Source: Chamaelirium japonicum (lineage: Eukaryota > Streptophyta > Magnoliopsida > Liliales > Melanthiaceae). Taken from it: a DNA stretch of 64,000 nt. Shown piece by piece: positions 23,601-33,500 of this stretch (positions are counted from its first letter, which is position 1; each line of letters starts with the position of its first letter). Below the pieces are notes generated by a model. The model made no database searches, was not told where the DNA came from, and worked only from the letters and a program-made list of their open reading frames with translations. The position numbers and the translations under genes were made by a program. The stretch is taken from positions 115,302,532 through 115,366,531 of the forward strand of contig OX393550.1 of the NCBI GenBank assembly GCA_947650365.1. The letters run 5' to 3'.

Positions 23601-26600
23601 CCTTTTCTTCTTTTCCTTTTCTTTCTCCTTGCTTTTGTAAAGAAAAACTAGCAAGAAATTTGGGATCTTTTGGAAGGTCAAAGGGGTTATTCTTGGAGGT
23701 TCAAGGGGCTCCTAGGGACTAATGATATTAGAGGAGAGGGAGGAAGGAAGAGGAAATGATAATGGATCCAAAAATAAATGGACCAAAAGAGACTAAGTCT
23801 CCTCTGGAAGTGACCGGCCAGTACCTCCCTTTGAGGAGGGTTTATCTCCCTAGGGGGGGCATGTGGGGGAGATTAGACCTGCCCTAGTGGGTCCCACTTG
23901 GCTGCCATTAGGTTAGGATTTGGTTAAGTCTAATTAGGATTTTAGGGTGCAATCTAGGCTAGATTAGGGTTTAAACTAACATAGTTTAATATTTAACCTA
24001 GGTTAGTTCCTAACTAGATTTTACTAATTATTTTCACATGGCATGCACATGGGTGTGTTGTCATGTGGGCCCCACATGCTTTGTCATGATGTACCTTTGG
24101 GTTAGATTAGTGCTAAGCGCGATTAGAAAGAGTAAAACCCGATTAAAACCCGATTAAAGGCTAACTGACCCCCGAATAAAACTTTAGCGCTAAAAACTGA
24201 AAAAACAAAAAATATATATATAATCCCAAAAACACTCATTTTTTATTACATTTAGGTCCAAAATTTTTTTTGATAATTTTGCAAAAAAATCTATTTTTCG
24301 AAAATGACCGTTTTACTCTTTGTTTGTGAAAGGGGCCCGATTTCTCTGTACGCGAGCCCAGATCCCATACGAAGTAAAAACGTACCTGGAAAAAATATTT
24401 CCTACCCCCGAGGAGATATTAAAGTGTTCCCGGAAGACTCACCTAGGTTCCGGGGGTTAGGACCTAACAGCCTCAATCAAACGAAACGTTCGTATTTCCT
24501 CGTACGCAGCCTTTGCGCACTGTCTTTTGTATTTACCTCCTGTGCACTTACGTACCTGTAAGTGTCCCAGGATGTCTCATACAACACTCAATATTCCACC
24601 ACAGACAAAAGAAAGAAAATAGACTTGCATTATTTTATTACTGAAAAAATCAGGTTCTTACATGACACCTTTTGAAGCGTTGTATGGAAGACCTTGTCGT
24701 TCTCCTGTTTGTTGGGCCGAAGTTGGGGAGCATAACATATTGGGTCCAGAACTGGTACGAGAAACTAACGAGAAGATTATACACACAAGGGAGCAGCTGC
24801 ACACAGCTCAGAGTCGTCAAAAAAGTTAAGCCGATAACAGAAGATGACTGCTCGAGTTTGCTGTTAGAGATCACGTTTTCTTGAAGGTATCTCCAAAGCG
24901 TGGTATCATTCGTTTCGGTAAGAAGAGCAAGCTAGCACCTCGATATATTGGCCCCTTCGAAATACTGGAGCTTTTGGGGGAAGTAGCGTACCGTTTGACA
25001 CTACCACCTCAGATGTCTTCGGTGCATGCTATATTCCACGTGTCTATGCTGAGGAAATATCAACGCGATCCTTCCCACATACTAGCATGGCAGGAATTGA
25101 ACCTTGAAGTCGATGCCTCGTTCGAGGAAAGTCCGGTGAAGATATTGGCCAGAGAAGAGCGGGCCCTGTGCAACAGAGTGATCCCGATGGTGAAAGTTTT
25201 GTGGAGTCATCAATCTGAAAATGAAGCCACCTGGGAGACTGAGGCGAGCATGGAGGAACGTTATTCTTCTTTGTTGGACTAGTTCCCTAATTTCGATGAC
25301 AAAATTTTTGTAAGGAGAAAAGCTTGTAAGAACCTGATTTTTCTAGTAATATAATAATGCAAGTCTATTTTCTTTATTCTGTTCGTAGTGGAATATTGAG
25401 TGTCGTATAAGACATCCTGGGACACTTACAGATACGTAAGTGCATAGGAGGTAAATACGAGACGTAAAAGCTGCGCACGAGGAAATACGAACTTTTTGTC
25501 CGATTGGGACTGTTAGGCACTAACCCCCGGAACCCAGGTGAGTCTTCCGGGAACACTTTAATATCTCCTCGGGGATAGGAAACACTCTTCCCAGGTACGT
25601 TTTTACTTCGTATGGGATCTGAGCTCGCGTACAAAAAAATTGGGACCCTTTCGTAAAGGAAGGGTAAAACGGTCATTTCTGAAAAATAAACTTTTTTGCA
25701 AAATTACTAAAACTTCTTTTGGACCTAAATGTAATGAAAAATGAGTGTTTTGGGAATTATATGTATTTTTTTGGATTTTTAGCGCTAAAGCCTAATCCGA
25801 GGGTCAGTTAGCCCTAAATCGGGTCCTAATTGGGTTTTACTCTCTTTAATTGTACTTAGCACTAATCTAACCTAAAGACACCTTATGACAAAACATATGG
25901 GGCCCACATGACATCACACCCATGTGCATACCATACGAAAATAATTAGCAAAACCTAGTTAGGAACTAACCTAGGTTAAATATTAAACTAGATTAGTTTA
26001 AATCCTAATTTAGCCTAGATTTCACCCTAAAACCCTAATTAGACTTAACCAAACCCTAACCTAACCCAATCGCAGCCAAGTGGGGCCCACTAGGGCAGGT
26101 CCAACCTCCCCACATGGCTCCCCTTGGGGAGATAAACCCTCTCCAAAGGGAGGTAGTGGCTGGCCACTTCCAAATGAGACTTAATCTCTTTTGGTACCTT
26201 TCTTTTTGGATCCATTCTCATTTCTTCTTCCTTCTTCCCTCTCCTCTGATATCATCAGTCCCTAGGAGCCCCTTGAACCTCCAAGAACACCCCCTTTGAG
26301 CTTCCAAAAGACCCCAAATTCCTTACTAGTTTTTCTTTGCAAAAGCAAGAAAAAAGAGAAGGAAAAGGAGAAGAAGGAGAGGAGAGATAGGCCAAAGCTT
26401 CAAGGAACTCCACAAATTTACAAAAGATAAGCTGCAATAGGGTAGATTAGTATGCCATGATAGTTTAGATCAATTTCTAGATGTTTTCATCCATAAGATT
26501 TAGGTTTTAATCCATGAATTTAAATTAAAAAGCATACCAGTTAGTGTTTTTCAATTTCAGACCTATAGATCTTGCTTAATAATTAAATTTGACGTCATGG

Positions 26601-29361
26601 GCATCTTTATTAGTATTTTAGTTTTATGTCTCATACTTTGCAAATTTCGATTCAGAGAGATTTGCTTCTCCGATTGTATTTTCGAAAAACTAGTCGTGTT
26701 CTTTAGAATTGTGAGTTCTTAAAATGAAAAACCACACTAATGGTGGTTTCGATCCATAAAACTTAATTTCCATCATTCGTATGTGTTTAGGATTCATACA
26801 GTATGAATACTCGTATAATACAAAGTATTCATATGTGTATTTTTCTTCGTAGGAATACACGTAGAATACCTCGTATAATTACGGATTTACGGTATTCATT
26901 CCGTATAATACCACGTATAAGTACGTGTATAATACATCGTATTATACGATGTACATAAATTATATTATACGTAGTATAATACTCGTATTATACTTCGTAT
27001 ATGCTCCGTATTGTCCTACGTATACGACCCGAATTATATGCGACTTATACCCGTATTATACTCCGTATAAATCTAAAAATACTAAACATTATCTAAATAT
27101 TTAAATAATTTAATTATAACATCATTTAAATAATAAATTAATAAAATAAATTATTTAATAAATAAATTATTAAATATATTAATAAATAATTATTTAATTA
27201 AATTAATAATTAATTAATTTTGAAAAAAGAATAAAAATAAAATATTTTTATTAATTAAAGGTATTAGGTCCCGAAAAAGCGTGCGAGAAGCGAGGTAATC
27301 ACCACGAGCGGACGGGAAAACCCAATATCACCCGTAGGAGGTGATTCCGCCACCGCACGCTAAGAACGGACTTAATCCGCTAATTTAGGGTTTGAAATGA
27401 ACCATGTAGACCTTAAGGACAGGTGTGGCTAGACCACAGTCGAGGACCAACCTTTGGGCCAGGAATAGTTTTAGTATACTGAAAAATTCCAATTTATACT
27501 AAACTGAATTCTCGAATCCACCTAAGTCTATTCTTTTTGCTTCCTTAAGGGCATATGACATTCTATAGAGGTTAAGGACAAATGTGACTAAACCATAGCC
27601 GAGGACCGACCTTCGGGCCAGAAGACTTTTCAATATCTTGGAAAAGACGCGGAAGCACAACCCATTTTTCCACCTTATATTGAACTGTATCCTTGATCCT
27701 ATCTTAGTCTAAAGAAGTTAGGGTCATCCCCTAACTGTCCTTTAGACATTACCGGATCACTTGTTGTGACCCGGGTACTTACCCTAGCTTAGGGGAATAG
27801 AGACACCATAATCGTCGTTAACTCGCAATATCATCTTTGACGTGGAGTTAAGACTGACATGGTAACACCGGACCTGATGGTTGGTGTGGTTGACTCGTGA
27901 AAAATCCTGACTAATTGGGAGATAAGTCTTTGAGTGGTGGTGGTCTCTTTCGAGTACCCTAGACTAGCGGTGATTAGTTTAGGGTCTAGTTTTGTCGAAA
28001 CTGATAGTTAACTTCAGTAGATCCTTTCACCCTTTAAATAGTTAAAAATAGTTAGTGTGGCTCTCACTGAATCACTTTGTCCTCAAAGTGACTCAGGGTT
28101 TGTGTTGTTCTTTTGGCACAAACCCATTTTCCAGGTACAAATTGAGGTCGAGTCCGGTGAACAGACGTTCGCCTGAGTGAAGTCGCAGCTTCGAAGAGCT
28201 AATAGGGAGCTGAAGTGGAGCAAGAGCTGGACTGAAGGAGCGTATTTAGCTTAGTAATTTTAGTTGTGACATTTGATCTTATACAGTTGTGATATATCAT
28301 CCTATAAACATTTGAAGGTGTACCTTGTATAATTACAATTTATCGTCCTATGGACGATTGAGGAGTATATCTCCTTGGAGTTGTAATTGGTTGTAAATGG
28401 CGTCATTTGGACGATTGAAAGTTAATAAATTGGTTGTAAATGGCGTCATTTGGACGATTGAAAGTTAGTAATTGACATCATAGAAGTGTTTAGTACTTGA
28501 GCTGGCATCTGATACCGTTCTGAAATGTATAGTCTTGAGCGTCTGAAACAGGAGCCCTTCGTGGCTATGAGTGGTTGTGAGGTGTGGCTCGTCCTCTGGG
28601 CTCGAGTATCGAACTCCTGCGAGAGTAGTACTTTACCTGAGGTAACGGAGTAGTCTCCCTTGGATAAGTGATGCCCTCGGTAGTCAAGTAGCAAACTTTT
28701 TCCTTCTTCAGCCTCTTTGCAAATATAAATGATAGATATCGCATTCCCCTTACGAGGATCGGACCGTACGCCGCTTAATTAAACATTGGGTTAGTCCGAG
28801 CAAGAGTGAGCGAATAACCTTTAAAAGAACTGAATCTCTTTACGAAAAAAAAAAATCACACCTGGAATTAGGGGTGGCAATGGGTCGTGTCGTGTCTAGT
28901 GTCGTGTCCAAAACCCCTAGACCCGGACCCGACCCGTTTAATTAATCGTGTCTAGATCCTAAACCCGTACCCGACCCGCTAATAAACGGGTAGACACGAT
29001 AAGACCCGGTAAGACCCGTTTACCACCCGGGTCTATTCAGTTGACCCGATCCGACTCAATCCGACTCAACCCGACCTGACCCGAAAGACCCGCTGGTATT
29101 ATATATTATAGTATCAGATTGCGGGTAGACCCGACCCGTTGAATACTAAACGGGTCTTCCCGGGTCTACCGTGTCTAAACGCTAAACCCGGACCCGACCC
29201 GTTTATTAAACGAGTCTATCGTGTCGACCAGTTTACAACTCGAACTTGTTTAGCCCTGACCCAGACCCGCTAACTTCGTGCCGGGTCTGTCGTGTTGGGT
29301 CCAAAATTGCCAGCCCTACCTGGAATCTTCCGCCGCGGAAGAAAATTTGAGGTGTGACATG

Positions 29362-29435
<74 letters not shown>

Positions 29436-29721
29436 GTATGCTAAAATGCGGCATGCGGTGCGTGCGGCATCGCAACGCAGCCGTCTGATGCACGCAGCGA
29501 TACACGCAGCAGTGCATCAGACGGCTGCGGTGCGATGCCGCACGCACCGCATGCCTCATTCTAGCACTTCCCTATATATATATACACAGAGAGAGAGAGA
29601 GATGCTATAATGCGGCATGCGGTAAGTGCGGCACCTCACCGCAGCCGTCTGATGCAACGCTGCGTGCATCAGACGGTTGCGGTGCAGTGCCGCACGTACC
29701 GCATGCCGCATTATAGCATGC

Positions 29722-29773
<52 letters not shown>

Positions 29774-30153
29774 AAATGAGTTCCTATGACATGTCATAGG
29801 GAGTACCCTATGACATATGGTGAGTTAGTAACCCTAGAATATTTAGAATGTTTTGAATTTTTATGAGGATGATCACCCTATGTTAGATAGGACTCCCACA
29901 AAAAATCGGCTCATTCTAAAACTTCTAGAGGCATCAAATATGGTTTTCAATTTAACGGTTACAATGGATGGCCGATAAAACTTCTAACATTTGATGCCCC
30001 AACAAGTTTTAGAAAGCTTTTATTTTTTGTGGACATTCTATCTAAGATAAGGTGATCACCCTCAAAAAAATTCAACACATTCTAAACATTCTAGCATTAC
30101 TAATTCACCGTATGTCATAGGGTACTCCCTATGACATGTCATAGGAACCCAGC

Positions 30154-30229
<76 letters not shown>

Positions 30230-30456
30230 TACATTTTGGAATTTGTTGTATTGCCATACCTGTATCGTGTCATACTCATATCTCATATCTGTATTCGTGC
30301 TTCTTAGGTCCTAACCCATTAATCTAGGACCAATTTTATAAGTATAATCTCATATGCCAATCCAACACCCAAATGACAAAAGATAAATGATTGACTGAAG
30401 CAAGTAAGAAGCCAATTACAAAAAAGGTCAAACTATGTAATGACCACATCAATTTA

Positions 30457-30503
<47 letters not shown>

Positions 30504-33500
30504 TAAAATGGAAGCTTCTCTCCCGTGTTGTGACCAATGTTGTCAGAACCGAACTGGAGGACGAACCGTTTTGTGTACCGGTCCGGTTCGGCCGGCCGGT
30601 CCGATCCGGTTCACCGGCCCAACAAACACAGTCAAATCTATAGAGAGATAGAGAGAGCGAGAGAGCATTTGTGCACCAAAAAAAAAAAAAACGGTTCGTT
30701 TATACCTAAAACCGCCCGGCCCGACGGTTCAATACCGGTTCGTTTTCCAACACCGGTTCATATCACATACGGACCAGTTTCCCTACCGGTTCGCCGGTTC
30801 CCGGTCCGGACCGGCCGGTCCGGTCCGGTTTTAATAACATTGGTTGTGACACATGGACGTCTTTTACAGAGCTAGAATTCTTCTTCCGTGTGTGAACGCG
30901 GCTCTCTTTTAAATCCATTTAAAAGCCTACCATAAAGATGATAAATTTTCATTCAATGCATTTAATGGTCATTTGATGTTAATCTTTCTCTCTCTAACAA
31001 GTGAATCACACTCACTTCAGATTTTACACTTCTACAAACAGTTGTGATGTCGTCTTTGCCATATGGCATACAACAAGCACATTCGGGCATTGCTCGGGTT
31101 TCTTACTAGTATATAATATATGCCCGGGGACGTTTTATTGTATCAGCTCCAGTACCGAGGCTATGCATGCGGGTAAAACTGATCGAACGGCTATGCAAAA
31201 TTTTGATTGTTGTTGTTGTCAAGAAGAGTAAATTTTGGTTTGTTCATGTTCACTTTTAGGCATCGACAGACCACCAAAACCCAGCCTAATGGGCCTAATC
31301 AACATGTGTAACATGATGGATCATTCAAGTTTGTATTGGTCTTGACTCTTGACCCATCCTGATAAGGTTAAATACAACCTTGGGGTTATTGTACCAAGTT
31401 CCTGGTTATTATCGTGAACAGTGATGACCACGAGAACTAAAATGGCAAATCATGGATGAGAATAATTAGGATTACTAACATGTAGCATCCATAACGATAG
31501 CAAACAAAAATATTATCTCAAATTATTTGGGTGGATATATTAATCCTCCCCAATCATCATCAAGCAAGTTGGGAAATTAATCAATTTGTCGCAAAGACCA
31601 ACTAATAAGCATCTTCAGATCCAGGTCTACAAGCTAATAATATAGGAGAAAGGCGTTCCTTCTATTCAAGATGACATCTAAAATGTACCTCCCAACAATC
31701 TACATCCATTAATGATTCTACAGACTTCCCAATGCAATAAATCTTAGAAAGAATTGCAGATCATGACATACAGTCCCAAAAATAATATTGAATAAAGGTC
31801 AATTATATGACATGGAACATTTTCTTCCAAGCCTACTTCAAAACATGACGGTGAATTTAGAGGAGATTGGGTCAAAGCTCAATTGGGAAGGGATACAGAA
31901 ACAAACAATTAGAGGCATAGTTCCATTGGCAGGTATAGGTGCACTCTAAAGAAATATCCATCACTACATAAGTTGGGGGGCAAGTGGCAATTTTTCATAT
32001 GTCATGTAAACAAGGTCGGCAACGACACATGTCATGTGCCCAAACTATCTACATCTGGATTTAGAGTTTTAGGTGTATCCTGCAAGAAAAGAGGAAGAAG
32101 CAGAAACAAGGTTCAAAAACTTGGTATCAGGGCCAGTATAGGCTGACCAAAAACCGAATCGACTCGGCGATACGACTTGTATCGACAGATATGCCTCGAC
32201 CGAAAATAAAGGAAAGAATACATACACAGAGAGGCTTGGACTTCCTTCCAATCCATCGTGCTACTGATGTACCGTCAATACAGTCCATGTCCATAGCACA
32301 AGTGCAACAAAGTTGGTTGTGGCTGTGGGCCAGACCGATACAACTCAAATGTCTCAGCATTGACTCAGTTGTATCGGCCAATACTGATCGAATTTTATCA
32401 GTCTCGATCGAGTCAGGACCCATATCGATATCGATACTTGAATCGGTTGTGGCCAGTCAAAAACCTAATACGAACATACCGATACGCCTTGATAACGGCC
32501 GAGTTTTTAAACATGATCAGAAAAGTTAAGAACTAAGAAGAATCGAGGTCATTGTTGAGAGGATAAAATCAGGAAAAAAAAAAGAGGGTAAAGAAATGAA
32601 GAAAGATACTTGTTAGTCCTATCATCTATTAAGGCTGTAACTTGCATGCAGTTCACTTTCCTAGTTTACACTAACCTACTTTATGCAGCTTACGCATGGG
32701 CCTAAATACACAAGACCCTCATATCACCATATTTAAAGAGCTTGTGTGCATGAGACTCATATTTGTGTTGTTTGACAAGACCCTGGCCCATATAATAAGA
32801 GAAAAGAGATGTCTAACAAATAACAATCTTATATCTTTACTATATTAAGAGAATTGGCCCTGATGACACAAACCAAGCAATAGCAACCTCTATCCCCCTG
32901 TCGTGAATTAAAAACAGTATGATACCTAAAAGATAATGGGGGTATTTTAGACTTTTTAAGTAAAATTTTGCAAGAAACGACATTATATCAGAACCCCCCC
33001 CCCCTCTCTCTCTTTCCTAATGCCCCACTTCTCCCTCTTAGCGCATGTGCATCGCGCGCACGTGCCCATAGAAATATTTTAGAAATGAACTACAAACACA
33101 AGCTTGGTGAAGCATTTGGGCACTTAAATCATGATAATAGACACAAGCTGCGACAAAGATCACAAGAAAAAGCAGCAGTAAATCACTTGACTACAGCACT
33201 TCATCCTTTGACTTTTAGTTATCACTAGTCCGATCCCCCGGGCAAGGCCAGGGAACAGCCATCTGATGGAGCCCTTATAGCGAACATGATCAAGTATTCC
33301 AGGCCGTACCAATGCAATGTATGTTAAACCCTAACACCGGTCATTTGCATGATTTATGTGATTAAGCCTCCATCAAACTGTTCATATCGATTTCACCAAG
33401 GTTACATTAGTGGTACAGTAACCAGGGTTCATTATATATTATCGTATAGATACAAATGAAATTCACTGCAAGTTTGTAATGGAAAAAATCATATAGTTTG

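Larger units (their letters stand above)
21173..29359. mobile_element. Ty3/Gypsy chromovirus-like remnant with two about 3.5 kb LTRs in inverted orientation
   Basis: Fossil inside kinase intron 6. The left LTR (21173-24662) reads on the - strand and the right LTR (25325-29359, including a 450 bp hAT-like insertion) on the + strand. They face each other across only about 660 bp of internal sequence, which carries the end of integrase and a chromodomain-like tail on the + strand. PBS-like sequence lies left of the left LTR. The LTRs match at roughly 85-88% by eye, so the copies separated several million years ago. No flanking duplication is seen. The element lacks gag, protease and reverse transcriptase and is clearly dead. 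Confidence 0.8.
29360..30230. repeat. (TA)n tract broken by three foldback MITEs
   Basis: TA dinucleotide runs at 29363-29432, 29574-29583, 29725-29770 and 30157-30227 separate three inserted palindromic elements. The total TA length is roughly 190 bp. Confidence 0.9.

Noticed and set aside
31001-31231. Possible small gene in the kinase intron
   Set aside because: Short open frame without family similarity, splice context or conservation evidence.
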